This document shows, piece after piece, positions 43,422 to 53,765 of a stretch of DNA of 64,000 nt. The stretch is from assembly GCF_015767265.1 (NCBI RefSeq), contig NZ_JADPIB010000003.1:186001-250000 (forward strand), read 5' to 3'. Every line of letters starts with the position of its first letter. Positions within the stretch are counted from its first letter, which is position 1. The position numbers and the translations under genes are program-made. A model generated the notes under the pieces. That model worked only from the letters and a program-made list of their open reading frames with translations, had not been told where the DNA came from and made no database searches. This DNA comes from Aureivirga marina (lineage in GTDB: Bacteria; Bacteroidota; Bacteroidia; Flavobacteriales; Flavobacteriaceae).

Positions 43422-43877
43422 ATGAAAAAAATATTACTAGGTTTCTTTTTTTTAACGTCATTGGTTTCTTACAGTCAAGTTTTAAGTAGTCAAAAATTCC
43501 AATCAGGGAAATTTACGATACCAAGCACCGAATCTCATGATGCATTAGATCCAGCAGTTTGTGAGAAATTTAAATCTGGAAAATTTAAAATTGATGACAA
43601 AATTTCTGGAGTTACTGAAGTAACAAGAAATGGAAGCCAACAAATCGAGCATAATTTAGATACAGGAGTTAAAATCGAATTGAAAATTGAATGGATTGAT
43701 CACTGTAACTATAAATTAAGTTTCGTAAAGATTTTAGAAAATCCAAAAAATGAGAAAGTTTTAGAAGACGTAAATTCACAAGTTGAAATTATTAAAGGAA
43801 GTGGTTCAGGATATGACTACAAAATAAAGTTTGATAAATTCAACTTAGAAGACAAAAATAAAATGGTAATCCAATAA
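43422..43877 (+). CDS. Secreted hypothetical protein
   Basis: The 151-aa protein has a signal peptide (KKILLGFFFLTSLVSYSQ). The mature domain is beta-rich and contains an internal near-repeat, FQSGKFTIPS and FKSGKFKIDD. It resembles a small periplasmic binding or lipocalin-like fold, but I cannot assign a family. A terminator follows directly. Confidence 0.7.
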   Translation: MKKILLGFFFLTSLVSYSQVLSSQKFQSGKFTIPSTESHDALDPAVCEKFKSGKFKIDDKISGVTEVTRNGSQQIEHNLDTGVKIELKIEWIDHCNYKLSFVKILENPKNEKVLEDVNSQVEIIKGSGSGYDYKIKFDKFNLEDKNKMVIQ

Positions 43878-43878
43878 C

Positions 43879-43910
43879 AAAAAAACCGGGTAATTTTACT
43901 CGGTTTTTTT
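43879..43910. terminator. Terminator after secreted protein gene, possibly bidirectional
   Basis: AAAAACCG and CGGTTTTT form an 8-bp stem around a 12-base loop, flanked by A and T runs, between convergent genes. Confidence 0.75.
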
Positions 43911-43915
43911 ATGTC

Positions 43916-44404
43916 TTATTTTAAAATTCTTCCCAACATAGCAATTTGTCCGTTATGCCAAGATTGATGTTTATATAATAAACTTAAAGCTTCTTTCTTG
44001 GTTTTTGCAGCTGGATTTGGAATTGCTGTTTCCGAAATTAAATCTTCTTCTTTAATAGTTTCAATTTGTTTTTTTATTTCTTCTAAAAGAATTGAATAAA
44101 TAGTTTTTAAAGTAGTATTATCTGGTTTTTCTTCATTAAATTTTGTTGGTGAAGAATTCGGTCCATAAAATTTAATATAATCTGGAATATTAATTTTACT
44201 TCGAATCAACTCATTTGGTCCAGAAATAGAAGCAATTCCGTGTAAATAATTTGCCAAAATTAAATGTCCTAATTGCCAATTCATATTTGTTTCTAAAATT
44301 TCTGGAGTAGTATTCCATTTTTCAGCTGGAATTTTTTCTATTAATTGATTTGTTTTTGTGTGGGTAGAATGAATTTCATCCTTGATATAATCTAAAATGC
44401 TCAT
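43916..44404 (-). CDS. DinB-family metal-binding protein
   Basis: The 162-aa protein is a second DinB-like four-helix bundle, unlike the one at 4843 in detail. Candidate metal ligands are His47 (LGHLI), His146 and His150 (HQSWHNGQIA). It may be a thiol S-transferase or a related hydrolase; bacillithiol is a plausible cofactor since bshA is present. It is transcribed alone. Confidence 0.83.
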   Translation of the reverse strand: MSILDYIKDEIHSTHTKTNQLIEKIPAEKWNTTPEILETNMNWQLGHLILANYLHGIASISGPNELIRSKINIPDYIKFYGPNSSPTKFNEEKPDNTTLKTIYSILLEEIKKQIETIKEEDLISETAIPNPAAKTKKEALSLLYKHQSWHNGQIAMLGRILK

Positions 44405-44544
44405 TTTTTTTGGTTTGAATTTTTTTCAGCTATTAAAATTAAAGTTTAATTAATAGTTTTTCTATTATAGATTTCAATTTTTATTAACAGCTTCTCTTAA
44501 AAGTATTAATTAGCTTTAAATAACAAATATTAAAAATAGTTACT

Positions 44545-45525
44545 ATGAGAGTTTTTACTTTTAAAATATTATACCTTTTTATTGGTTTTGCTTTTTTAAT
44601 TTCATGTAATGATGATGATTCTGTTTCAGATGGAAATTTGAGTGGCGAAGTTGGAAGTTTTGAAGAAGAAGAAACAGCTGCTTGTGATAATTGTCCAAAT
44701 TATATTCCTGATGAGATTGATCCTGAAATTCGTCAAATTTTAGCTTTACGTTATGCACCTCAACTTCGATTTGATCAAGTTGCAAGTTCTTTTCCTGTAA
44801 AAGCAAGTCAAATTGTAGAACTTTGTAATGGCGCAACTTGCAATGGAAAATTAAACTATAGAGGAAGACCAAAAGAAAACACAGATTTTAATTTTGTAAA
44901 ATCAAATGCAGATACCTATTTTATCTTAACTAAAATTCCAAGTAAAGAAAATCGAATTATTATTAATTATTGGTGGACTTATTATGACCAACAAAAATGT
45001 GATGGCGTTTCTGGAGCGCATGATTTTGATTGGGAAAATGTGATTGTTCAAGTTGATAATGCTATAAATGACGATGGAACAATTAATAATAATGGAAAGA
45101 TAAGAAGTATAACATTCTTTCAACATTCTGGATGGTACACAAGAAAATCGAATCATACTAGTTTTACAGATGGAAATAAATTACACCCAATTGTTTATGT
45201 TGGAAAAAGAAATCATGGTTCGTATCATGACGATGGCGGAACTGGAACTTGTTGTTATTGGGAAGATTGGAGAAATCCTGGAAATAAAAAACAATATTTA
45301 GATACATGGTTGATTTCTGATAATATGGTGGAATTAGATTGTAATAGTACAGAATATTCTTGGATGGGATATAATTATGGTTGGGGAGGAATTGGAACAA
45401 ATCCTTTATGGCGAAACAGAAACTTTAATGAAATCAGTGCTTGCAACGGTTTTAAAACTTTTCAAGTTTGTACAACGAATGGTTGTTTTAAATCAGACTT
45501 TCAAGGAAAATTAATTGATATTTAG
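44545..45525 (+). CDS. Lipoprotein with Vps62/NPP1-like beta-sandwich
   Basis: The 326-aa lipoprotein (lipobox FLISC) has an acidic linker followed by RYAPQLRFDQ, NYWWTYYDQQKCD, GAHDFDWENVIVQ, ITFFQHSGWYTR and PIVYVGKRNHGSYHDDGG. This order (APxLRFD, YWW.., HDxDWE, HP.VYV..G.H) resembles the Vps62/DUF946 and NPP1-like fold family known from fungi, oomycetes and some bacteria. The HDFDWE segment is close to the GHRHDWE motif of NPP1 toxins, but the match is by eye only. It is a single-gene unit ending at a clear terminator. Confidence 0.65.
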   Translation: MRVFTFKILYLFIGFAFLISCNDDDSVSDGNLSGEVGSFEEEETAACDNCPNYIPDEIDPEIRQILALRYAPQLRFDQVASSFPVKASQIVELCNGATCNGKLNYRGRPKENTDFNFVKSNADTYFILTKIPSKENRIIINYWWTYYDQQKCDGVSGAHDFDWENVIVQVDNAINDDGTINNNGKIRSITFFQHSGWYTRKSNHTSFTDGNKLHPIVYVGKRNHGSYHDDGGTGTCCYWEDWRNPGNKKQYLDTWLISDNMVELDCNSTEYSWMGYNYGWGGIGTNPLWRNRNFNEISACNGFKTFQVCTTNGCFKSDFQGKLIDI

Positions 45526-45546
45526 AATTCAATTGACCTAATATAT

Positions 45547-45576
45547 AAAAGCTGTTCTGATTTGGAACAGCTTTTT
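45547..45576 (+). terminator. Rho-independent terminator
   Basis: AAAAGCTGTTC (45547-45557) pairs with GAACAGCTTTT (45565-45575) across a 7-base loop, followed by more T residues. It can serve both the lipoprotein gene and the convergent rmuC gene. Confidence 0.82.
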
Positions 45577-45611
45577 CTATAATGTTATACAAATTATGTA
45601 GCAAAAATAGT

Positions 45612-46958
45612 TTAATTTGGTAAACTTCTGTCAACTATAGATTCTGGAAGTGATTTTTTTGCTTTTGCTCCCATATCTTTAAGTTTTTCCATGCTTACAA
45701 CAATATTTCCTTTTCCTTCACATAATTTATTCATCGCTCCAGAATATTCAGATTTTGCATCATCTAATCTTTTTCCAATTTTAATTAAATTCTGAATTAA
45801 TCCTTCAAATTTATCATACATTGCTCCAGCTTGTTGAGCAATTTGAATTGCATTTTTCTTTTGCTTTTCATTTTGCCAAATAGAATTAATCGTTCTTAAA
45901 GTAGCTAGTAAAGTAGAAGGTGTTACAATCACAATATTTTTTGAAAAAGCATTATTATATAAATTCGGATCCATTTTTGAAGCGACAGCAAATGCTGGTT
46001 CAATTGGAATAAATAGCAATACAAAATCGGGAGATTCAATTTGATATAAATCTTCATATCGTTTTTGACTTAATTGCATCACATGTCTATTAATGGAAGT
46101 AATATGCTCTTTTAATAAAGTTGGTTTCAATGTTTCTTCTTCACAATTGATGTATTTTTCATAAGCAGTTAAAGAAACTTTTGAATCTATAATCATCTTT
46201 CTATTTTCAGGAAGATGTATAATTACATCTGGACGAAGTCTAGTTCTATTGTCATAATTCACACTAAAACTTTTCTCCATTTCAAATTCTCGTCCTTTTT
46301 CTAAACCAGACTTTTCTAAAACTCTTTCTAAGATAATTTCACCCCAATTTCCTTGCATTTTAGAATCTCCTTTTAATGCTTTTGTTAAGTTTAAAGCATC
46401 TTTACTCATCTGTAAATTCAGCTTTTCTAAACCAAAAATTTGCTCTCGCAAAGCTGCATGACGATCAATACTATCTTTATGCGTTTCTTCTACTTTCTTT
46501 TCAAAATGTTGAATTTTTTCTTGTAATGGATTTAATAATTGCTGTAAATGTGTGTGATTTTGCTTTGTGAATTTTTCTGATTTTTCTTCTAAAATTTTAT
46601 TTGCTAAATTTTCAAATTCTATAGAAAACTTTTCTTGAAGATTGAAAATTTCATTTTTTTGCTCTTTTAGTTTTTCTTTTAAAGAATTATTTTCTGAATT
46701 TCTTCTGGTATATTCTATAAGAACATCTTCTTTTTCATTTCTTAAATGCTCAATTTCTTCTTTTAATTCTGCATTTTGTTGACTTTTCTCTAATTTGACA
46801 GATTCTAAAAGATTGTTGAGGTGCGATATCTCATTTTCTTTTTGTTGTAAATCTTCCTTGGATGAATTAGAATTTTTGGAAGCTTGTAACTTAATATAAA
46901 GCCAAGCAATTAATCCGCCTATTACGAAACTTAAAATAGAAATAATTATCTGTTGCAT
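45612..46958 (-). CDS. rmuC: DNA recombination protein RmuC
   Basis: The 448-aa protein is of the RmuC family, which limits rearrangements between inverted repeats. Order of parts: N-terminal membrane helix (about 4-21), long coiled coil (about 25-180), then the nuclease-like RmuC core with GNWGEIILERVLEKSGL, RPDVIIHLPENRKMIIDSKVSL and PIEPAFAVA. Length and order are normal. It is divergent from the AsmA-like gene at 47117. Confidence 0.92.
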   Translation of the reverse strand: MQQIIISILSFVIGGLIAWLYIKLQASKNSNSSKEDLQQKENEISHLNNLLESVKLEKSQQNAELKEEIEHLRNEKEDVLIEYTRRNSENNSLKEKLKEQKNEIFNLQEKFSIEFENLANKILEEKSEKFTKQNHTHLQQLLNPLQEKIQHFEKKVEETHKDSIDRHAALREQIFGLEKLNLQMSKDALNLTKALKGDSKMQGNWGEIILERVLEKSGLEKGREFEMEKSFSVNYDNRTRLRPDVIIHLPENRKMIIDSKVSLTAYEKYINCEEETLKPTLLKEHITSINRHVMQLSQKRYEDLYQIESPDFVLLFIPIEPAFAVASKMDPNLYNNAFSKNIVIVTPSTLLATLRTINSIWQNEKQKKNAIQIAQQAGAMYDKFEGLIQNLIKIGKRLDDAKSEYSGAMNKLCEGKGNIVVSMEKLKDMGAKAKKSLPESIVDRSLPN

Positions 46959-47116
46959 TCTTTTTTGAAGTATTTGAAATAATTGCTAAGATACTAGACT
47001 TTATGTGAATATGAAATGAATTTCTTTTTTGAATTTCAGTTTTTTCTTTTTTAAATTAAAAAGAGTTCTAATTATTTGCTTAACTTTAAATTAATTAGAA
47101 TTGAAATTTTCTTATT

Positions 47117-48763
47117 ATGGCATCTTCTACTTTTTTAAATAAGTTGTTTAAAGCGACTTTTATCGTTGTTATTTTACTTCTATTTTTAAGTTATATTTCT
47201 AGCATTTTTCTAGAGAAAGAATTACAAGATTTTCTTCAAAAAAAAGTAGAAGTTTTTAATAAAACCTCAAGTTACCAAGTTTCTTTTGAGAAAATCAATT
47301 TGAGTTTTATCAATCGAAAAGTTACTTTGAAAGAAATTAAAGTTATTCCTACAGATTCTTATATTTCACTTTTAAAAGAAGGAAAAGTAAACAAATCTGT
47401 GGCATATTATGTAGAAATTCCAAAACTAGAAATTAGAGGTTTTGAAATGTATAATTATTTTAAAAATAAAATAGCCAAAACTTCTGCAATTCGTATTGAA
47501 CATCCCAAAATTAAAATAAAACATTTTAAAAACATCGAACGATATTCTCATGAGGAATCTATTAAAGAAATTGCTTTAAATGTAAAAGGTTTACATGGAT
47601 TAACTATTGATCATATTCTTTTTTTAGAGAATGATATCACTGTTGAAAAAGCAGAAGATTCTAAATCAAATAAAACAAAAATTTCACCTTTTGATATTTT
47701 AATTCATGATGTTTCTTTTGCTAAAGAAAAAGAAGGGAAATTAGTTTTAAAAAGTACTGAAACTTGTATTGAGATTCCAAAATTTACAATGACAGCTTTT
47801 AATGATTTATACGATTTTTCTTTCCACGAAATGAAATATGATTTATTTCAGAAAAATTTAAAAGTTCATTCTGTAATTTATAAACCTACCAATTTGAATT
47901 TGCTACAACTTAGTGAAACATATAAATACACAAAAGATGTTTTTTCTTTGGAGGAAATGGATTTGGAAGCAACTAATTTTGATTTGATTCATACCTTAAA
48001 ATTTGATGAAATTGTAATGGATTCTTTAATGCTTAAAAATGTCAAAGCTTCTATTCTAAAAAATAAAACAAAACCTTGGAATTACAAGAAAAGACCTTTA
48101 TTTCCTAATCAACTTTTAAATTCGCTTAAAACACCTATAAAAGTGAATGATCTTGTTTTAAATCATGTTGATTTGTTATATAGAGAAAAGCTAAAAAATG
48201 CAGATGAAAATTTGAAAGTTACTTTTAAGGAAGGAGAAATTGTTGTAAAAAATATTGCTTCTAATTATTATCGAAATAAAAATCCTTTAGAATTGAAATT
48301 TAAAGGGAAATTTATGGGAAGTTCTACGCTTCATTTAAATATTAAAATGAATTATTTTTCTCCAACATTTCATTTTAATGGATCGATGTCAAAAGCTCCT
48401 TTAACCGATTTCAATAAAGCTCTTTTTCCAGCAACTGGAATTTCTTTCAAAAAAGGAAGTTTGGAAAAAGTTTCTCTTATGGCAATTGCAACACCTGAAT
48501 CTTCTGCTGGAGAAATGGTTTTAGAATATAAAAATGCCGATTTTGTTTTTCATAAAAAGAAAAATGGAGGTGAGAATGATTTGAAATCATTTTTTGGTAA
48601 TCTGATTGTCGATAAGAATAATCCTGATAAAGAAGGAAAGATTAAAAAAGTTCCTATGAAATTTGATAGAGTTCCTTATAAAGGGCTAGGGAATTTTGTT
48701 TGGAAAACAGCAGAATCTGGAATTAAAAACACTTTTTTCATCTTTGGAAAAAAAGAAAAATAA
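47117..48763 (+). CDS. AsmA/DUF748-like membrane-anchored protein
   Basis: The 548-aa protein has one N-terminal membrane helix (about residues 12-30) and a long beta-rich periplasmic body. The opening pattern VSFEKINLSFINRKVTLKEIKVIP and later LELKFKGKF...STLHLNIKMNY repeats are typical of the AsmA/DUF748 group, some of which move phospholipids to the outer membrane. The assignment is by pattern only. It is transcribed alone, divergent from rmuC. Confidence 0.65.
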   Translation: MASSTFLNKLFKATFIVVILLLFLSYISSIFLEKELQDFLQKKVEVFNKTSSYQVSFEKINLSFINRKVTLKEIKVIPTDSYISLLKEGKVNKSVAYYVEIPKLEIRGFEMYNYFKNKIAKTSAIRIEHPKIKIKHFKNIERYSHEESIKEIALNVKGLHGLTIDHILFLENDITVEKAEDSKSNKTKISPFDILIHDVSFAKEKEGKLVLKSTETCIEIPKFTMTAFNDLYDFSFHEMKYDLFQKNLKVHSVIYKPTNLNLLQLSETYKYTKDVFSLEEMDLEATNFDLIHTLKFDEIVMDSLMLKNVKASILKNKTKPWNYKKRPLFPNQLLNSLKTPIKVNDLVLNHVDLLYREKLKNADENLKVTFKEGEIVVKNIASNYYRNKNPLELKFKGKFMGSSTLHLNIKMNYFSPTFHFNGSMSKAPLTDFNKALFPATGISFKKGSLEKVSLMAIATPESSAGEMVLEYKNADFVFHKKKNGGENDLKSFFGNLIVDKNNPDKEGKIKKVPMKFDRVPYKGLGNFVWKTAESGIKNTFFIFGKKEK

Positions 48764-48878
48764 TATCCTTTATTTATACGATAATATTTAATATCGGTTA
48801 AAAATACGATAAAATAACTTTATTCTAATTTTATCCTTTAAAAAAATAGTGGTAAATTCACAGTAAAAAGGTGAAAAT

Positions 48879-49481
48879 ATGGTAAGTGTCATCACGGGAG
48901 ACATTATAAATTCAAGAAATCATTCTCCAGAAAAGTGGTTATATATTCTTAAAGAAACTTTATCAAAGTATGGTAGAGAATATACGAACTGGGAGATTTT
49001 TAGAGGAGACAGTTTTCAATTGCGTATAAATAATCCTAAAGAGGTTTTGAAAGTTGCTTTTCATTTAAAAGCTGCGATGAAACAAGTAAAAGGAATGGAT
49101 GTTCGAATGGGAATTGGAATTGGCGATGAGAGTTTTCATGAAGAAAAAGTATCTCAATCCAACGGAAGTGCATTTATATTTTCTGGGGAAGCTTTTGAGT
49201 GTTTGAAAAAAAGAACATTGTTGCTAAAATCAGATGAAGAATTTTTTGATAAAGAAATGAATTTGTATTTAGAATTAGGACTTTTACGAATGGATCATTG
49301 GACAGTAATTGAAGCAACTTTGGTGAAAAGTGTAATTGAATATCCGAATTATAATCAAATTCAATTGGCGTCTTTATTAAATAAAACACAAAGCACGATT
49401 AGTGAAACGCTAAAACGTTCGTGTTTTGATGAGGTTTCTAAAATTGAAAAAATGTTTAAAGAAAAATTAGATCGAATATGA
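48879..49481 (+). CDS. SatD-family protein
   Basis: The 200-aa protein starts with VSVITGDIINSR, and RGDSFQL and MGIGIGDE follow, as in the SatD family; the fold recalls nucleotidyl-cyclase-like domains. The C-terminal part (about 160-190) reads NYNQIQLASLLNKTQSTISETLKR, a helix-turn-helix likely to bind DNA. Function is not established. It overlaps the DUF3307 membrane protein gene by 4 bp, a pairing common in the family. Confidence 0.82.
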   Translation: MVSVITGDIINSRNHSPEKWLYILKETLSKYGREYTNWEIFRGDSFQLRINNPKEVLKVAFHLKAAMKQVKGMDVRMGIGIGDESFHEEKVSQSNGSAFIFSGEAFECLKKRTLLLKSDEEFFDKEMNLYLELGLLRMDHWTVIEATLVKSVIEYPNYNQIQLASLLNKTQSTISETLKRSCFDEVSKIEKMFKEKLDRI

Positions 49482-50191
49482 TATTATTTCTAAAATTGCT
49501 TTTCTCCCATTTAATCGGAGATTTTTTATTACAACCAACAAAATGGGTTTTAGACAAAGAAAATAACAAGATAAAATCACGTTATCTTTATTTTCATATG
49601 GGAATTCATGCAATTTTTTTATTGCTAATCTTACAGTTTAATTTTTCATATTGGTTGGGGATTTTAATTATTCTTTTATCGCATTTTTTTATTGATGTTT
49701 TTAAAATTTATTATGTAAAAAAGAAAAATAATCGATTGTATTTTTTTATCGATCAGTTTTTGCACATTTTAGTTTTAATTCAGGTAACTTTAATGTATGA
49801 TAAAATTCCTGTTTTGGATAAATTAATTTCAAATCCAAAAGTGCTGTTATTTTTGATTGCTGTTTTATTAGTAACAACAGTTGCATCTATAATTATGAAA
49901 GTAATAATTTCAAAATGGAAACCAGAAACAATGGAAGAAAATGGTTCTTTAGAAGATGCAGGAAAATATATCGGAATGCTTGAACGTTTGTTTGTATTTT
50001 GTTTTATTATTACAAATCACTGGACAGCTATTGGTTTTTTAATTACAGCAAAATCTGTTTTTCGTTTTGGTGATTTATCAGAAGCAAGAGATCGAAAGCT
50101 AACAGAATATATTTTAATAGGAACGCTTTTAAGTTTTGGAATTGCGATTCTTGTCGGGATTATTTATGAATATGTATTGAAATTATTATAA
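49478..50191 (+). CDS. DUF3307 membrane protein
   Basis: The 237-aa integral membrane protein has about six helices. It begins LFSHLIGDFLLQPTKWVLDKE, with HMGIHAIF and LSHFFIDVFKIYYVKK further on, the DUF3307 signature. It is translationally coupled to SatD by a 4-bp overlap, so the two probably act together. The biochemical role is unknown. Confidence 0.85.
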   Translation: MILFLKLLFSHLIGDFLLQPTKWVLDKENNKIKSRYLYFHMGIHAIFLLLILQFNFSYWLGILIILLSHFFIDVFKIYYVKKKNNRLYFFIDQFLHILVLIQVTLMYDKIPVLDKLISNPKVLLFLIAVLLVTTVASIIMKVIISKWKPETMEENGSLEDAGKYIGMLERLFVFCFIITNHWTAIGFLITAKSVFRFGDLSEARDRKLTEYILIGTLLSFGIAILVGIIYEYVLKLL

Positions 50192-50199
50192 AAAATAGG

Positions 50200-50230
50200 A
50201 GAGAGGTTAAAATTAAAACAACCTCTCTTT
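50200..50230. terminator. Bidirectional terminator after DUF3307 gene
   Basis: AGAGAGGTT (50200-50208) pairs with AACCTCTCT (50220-50228) around an 11-base loop, between convergent genes. Confidence 0.8.
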
Positions 50231-50238
50231 TGATACGT

Positions 50239-52539
50239 TTATCTTTTTAAAGTAAAATGACCCCGATATTCTTCACCGTTTTCTTTGATAAATAAAAACC
50301 AATAATCAGAAGCAGGAAGATTTAAGCCATTTTTCTTTCCGTTCCAACCTTTTCCTCTTGTGTAAACTTCAGTGATAATTTTTCCAAAGCGATCAAAAAT
50401 ATAAATCTTAGATTTTTTTGAATTTTCTACGTTATGAATATTCCAGTAATCGTGAATTCCATCATTATTAGGAGAAAAATACTTTGGATAATCTAATAAA
50501 ACAACTTCTTTTTCAATAATGCAATTATTTTCATTTTTGATAAAGATTGTGTAATTTCCATATTTTAAATTTTTAAAAATATTTTCAGTTTGAAAGTTGT
50601 AATTATCTAGAGAATATTCAAAAAATCCATTTTCTTCATTTTCTAAATTAACTTTAATTACATTTTTATCGTAAGACCATTCTTTAATTTCAATATTTTT
50701 TACAACTGCTTTTGGCGCATAATTTATAGTAAAATTCTTCGTTACTTCACAAGTAATTTCACCATCATTCCAAATAGTTAAAGAATATTCTCCAACTTGA
50801 TTAAATGTGTTATAATACGTTGTTTTTCCATCAGACCATAAATAATGATCAAAACCTTGAGGTGCTTCAAGATAAATTTCTTCAAATTCTTCACAAATTA
50901 ATTGATCTTCAATTGTAAAATCAATTTCTTCAGCATAATGAAATGGGATTTTTTCAATTGTGAAACATTTAAAGTTTTTTTTATGTTCTATTCGTGCATA
51001 AATATATTCTTTATCTGATGTAGAAAAATAAAAAGTAGCATCCAATTTATTTTCACCTAAAAGAGCATCTTCTTCTGTTTCATAAAAAGAATAATTAAAA
51101 TCTTCTAATTTTTGATTATTCAATTCAATATCAAAAGAAGAAGATTCCCCGATAAAAACAGTTCCTTTATTACACATTACAAAAGGTAAGATTTCTGAAA
51201 TTAAAGCTTGTTCATAAATTTCTATTTCAATTGTTTTAATGAAATCTTCACTTTCAGTAGTTTCAAAAGTTGCTGTTACTGTATATTTTCCAGGTTCTTG
51301 ATAGATATGTGTCGCATTAATTTCTGTAGATGAGGTTCCATCACCAAAATCCCAATGAATATTTTCAATTACTCCATCAAATTCTGGAATTTGAAATAGA
51401 GTTTCACTTCCTAAACATAAATCGGTAACTTCTAATAAAGGAAGTTTTAAAGTCGATTGAATATAAGTTGGTAATCCTAAAATATTTGGATTTAATAATT
51501 GAAATCCATTACTTTCAAATTCACAAAGTTCCCCAGATTCATTAGGTGAATTTATCACAGAAAGTATATCTGTATCAGGAACTACACAATAGATTTTTCG
51601 ATCTGGAGCAAGTTGAATTAATCCAATGGTTTCATATGCATAAGGTAAAAAATATTGTGAATCCTGTATTAGAGCTGCATTATGTTCGCTAATATCAAAT
51701 TGAATTAATCTTGCTGGGCTGAAAATCGATACATAAAGCATTTTACTATCTGGAGAGAATTCTAAGCCATAATATTCTTCGTTGTTATTTCTAACAATAA
51801 TCGGATTGGATATAATTCCTGTTTCTATGTTAAAATCATAAAGTAAAACTCGACTTCCAAAAATATTCATTGCAATTTTTTTTCCATTAGGAGAGAATTT
51901 CATCTGCCCAACATTATGATTTCCTGAAATTAATTCTAGATTATTAATAACCGGAGTTTCAGAAACTCCTTCAGATGTAACTTTATAACATATTGTTTTT
52001 TCAGTTTCTAGCTCTTGATTAACAACCCAGAAAGAATCTGTAGATTCATCATAAATTGCAGTAAGTTTTTCCGTTGCTGGTTTGTGAAGTAAAACATTTT
52101 TTTCCGTAATTGCTCCAAGACCATTATTTAAAGATAAATCGACAATAGAGTAATTTAAGCCATTTTCACCTTGGTCTTCAAGGGCATCACAAGTAAAGAT
52201 ATAATAAAGGTTTTCAGAAGAAGGTTTAGGAATTATAATGGCAGAAGTTGTACTAGAAGGATGTCCAAATAAATTTATACCATTTTCCATGAAATCATGA
52301 TTTTTATTGTAAACTCTGATTCCATCTGTATAAAATAAAAGATTTCCATCAGCATCACATATAGAAGCACTACCTTCTTTTGCATGTAATGATCCGTTGT
52401 CGATTGCAACTGCTTGACCACTGTTAAAATCTATTCCAGATTTTTCACCAAAATACCAAATGTTTACATTATTTGAGTTTTGAGCATTTATTGAAAAAGA
52501 GATAAAAAATAGGAGTAGAATAAGTTTTTTTTTGTTCAT
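50239..52539 (-). CDS. T9SS type B secreted protein with propeller and PKD domain
   Basis: The 766-aa protein has a signal peptide (KLILLLFFISFSINAQ). Residues about 20-350 form a beta-propeller-like region (FSPNGKKIAM, FSPDSKMLYVS). A PKD domain follows (HWDFGDGTSSTEINATHIYQEPG; about 395-440). The C-terminus from YFSPNNDGIHDYW to the end is the gliding-motility-type (type B) sorting domain, which directs export through the type IX system and retention at the surface. It probably acts in adhesion or glycan binding. The gene is on its own between terminators. Confidence 0.88.
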   Translation of the reverse strand: MNKKKLILLLFFISFSINAQNSNNVNIWYFGEKSGIDFNSGQAVAIDNGSLHAKEGSASICDADGNLLFYTDGIRVYNKNHDFMENGINLFGHPSSTTSAIIIPKPSSENLYYIFTCDALEDQGENGLNYSIVDLSLNNGLGAITEKNVLLHKPATEKLTAIYDESTDSFWVVNQELETEKTICYKVTSEGVSETPVINNLELISGNHNVGQMKFSPNGKKIAMNIFGSRVLLYDFNIETGIISNPIIVRNNNEEYYGLEFSPDSKMLYVSIFSPARLIQFDISEHNAALIQDSQYFLPYAYETIGLIQLAPDRKIYCVVPDTDILSVINSPNESGELCEFESNGFQLLNPNILGLPTYIQSTLKLPLLEVTDLCLGSETLFQIPEFDGVIENIHWDFGDGTSSTEINATHIYQEPGKYTVTATFETTESEDFIKTIEIEIYEQALISEILPFVMCNKGTVFIGESSSFDIELNNQKLEDFNYSFYETEEDALLGENKLDATFYFSTSDKEYIYARIEHKKNFKCFTIEKIPFHYAEEIDFTIEDQLICEEFEEIYLEAPQGFDHYLWSDGKTTYYNTFNQVGEYSLTIWNDGEITCEVTKNFTINYAPKAVVKNIEIKEWSYDKNVIKVNLENEENGFFEYSLDNYNFQTENIFKNLKYGNYTIFIKNENNCIIEKEVVLLDYPKYFSPNNDGIHDYWNIHNVENSKKSKIYIFDRFGKIITEVYTRGKGWNGKKNGLNLPASDYWFLFIKENGEEYRGHFTLKR

Positions 52540-52624
52540 TATTGATTTGTTTATAATGAGCCAAATATAGCAGTATATTTGAAAAGCAGCAATACAGTTA
52601 ATGTAATTTAATATATATCACAAA

Positions 52625-52663
52625 AAAAGCCTAAAATAATTATAGAATATATTTTAGGCTTTT
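52625..52663 (-). terminator. Rho-independent terminator after gcvT
   Basis: AAAAGCCTAAAAT (52625-52637) pairs with ATTTTAGGCTTTT (52651-52663), a 13-bp perfect stem with a 13-base loop, located after the gcvT stop on the minus strand. Confidence 0.82.
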
Positions 52664-52682
52664 AGTATTTATTTTAAAAAAA

Positions 52683-53765
52683 CTATTTCTTATAGAAAGG
52701 AAGTTTTACAACTTCAGCTTTTAAAGCTTTTTTACGAACTTGGATTAAAATTTCGCTTCCTGTTTTTGCTAATTCAGTTGGAACATACCCTAAACCGATA
52801 GCTTTCTTCATAGAAGGACTCATCGTTCCAGAAGTTACATGACCAATTTTATTTCCTTCTACATCCACGATATCATACCCTTGACGAGGAATTCCTTTGT
52901 CTTTTAATTCAAAAGCAACTAATTTACGAGAAACTCCGTTTTCTTTTTGCGCTTTAATAGCTTCCGCATTTACGAAGTCTTTTGTAAATTTTGTAATCCA
53001 ACCTAATCCAGCTTCGATAGGAGATGTAGTATCATCAATATCATTTCCATATAAACAGAATCCCATTTCTAAACGAAGTGTATCACGAGCAGCTAAACCA
53101 ATTGGTTTAATTCCAAAATCTTTTCCTGCTTCAAACACAGCATTCCAAATTTCTTCAGCATCTTCATTTTTGAAATAAATTTCAAAACCTCCAGATCCTG
53201 TATAACCTGTAGCAGATAAAATTACATTATCAATTCCTGCAAATTTTCCAGAATCAAATGTGTAATATTTCATGTTGATTAAATCAACTTCTGTTAAAGA
53301 TTGTAAAGCCTCAGCAGCTTTTGGTCCTTGTACAGCTAATAAAGAATATTCATCCGATTTATTTTCCATTTCAACACCTAAATCATTGTGTTGTGAAATC
53401 CAATTCCAATCTTTTTCAATGTTAGAGGCATTTACTACTAACATGTATTCTTCTTCGCCTACTTTATAAATTAATAAATCATCAACAATTCCTCCTTCAT
53501 TATTAGGCATACAACTATACTGCGCTTTTCCTACAACTAATTTAGAAGCGTCATTTGTAGTAACTTTTTGAATTAAAGCCAAAGCGTTTTCTCCTTTTAA
53601 GAAAAACTCTCCCATGTGAGACACATCAAATACACCAACTCCTTCACGTACCGTTTCGTGTTCGATGTTTACACCTTCATATTGTACAGGCATATTATAT
53701 CCAGCAAAAGGAACCATTTTCGCTCCAAGTGCTTCATGTATATGTGATAATGCAGTATTTTTCAT
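52683..53765 (-). CDS. gcvT: Glycine cleavage system T protein (aminomethyltransferase)
   Basis: The T protein moves the aminomethyl carbon from the H protein to tetrahydrofolate and releases ammonia. The 360-aa sequence has [56 protein letters not shown] (with the active Asp/Arg region) and [21 protein letters not shown]. Length is normal. No gcvH or gcvP lies next to it. It is followed by a terminator. Confidence 0.95.
   Translation of the reverse strand: MKNTALSHIHEALGAKMVPFAGYNMPVQYEGVNIEHETVREGVGVFDVSHMGEFFLKGENALALIQKVTTNDASKLVVGKAQYSCMPNNEGGIVDDLLIYKVGEEEYMLVVNASNIEKDWNWISQHNDLGVEMENKSDEYSLLAVQGPKAAEALQSLTEVDLINMKYYTFDSGKFAGIDNVILSATGYTGSGGFEIYFKNEDAEEIWNAVFEAGKDFGIKPIGLAARDTLRLEMGFCLYGNDIDDTTSPIEAGLGWITKFTKDFVNAEAIKAQKENGVSRKLVAFELKDKGIPRQGYDIVDVEGNKIGHVTSGTMSPSMKKAIGLGYVPTELAKTGSEILIQVRKKALKAEVVKLPFYKK

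Noticed and set aside
44579-44872. Open frame on the minus strand within the Vps62-like lipoprotein gene
   Set aside because: Low-complexity His/Gln/Leu content is typical of antisense A+T-rich coding DNA; the plus-strand gene has a lipobox and family motifs.
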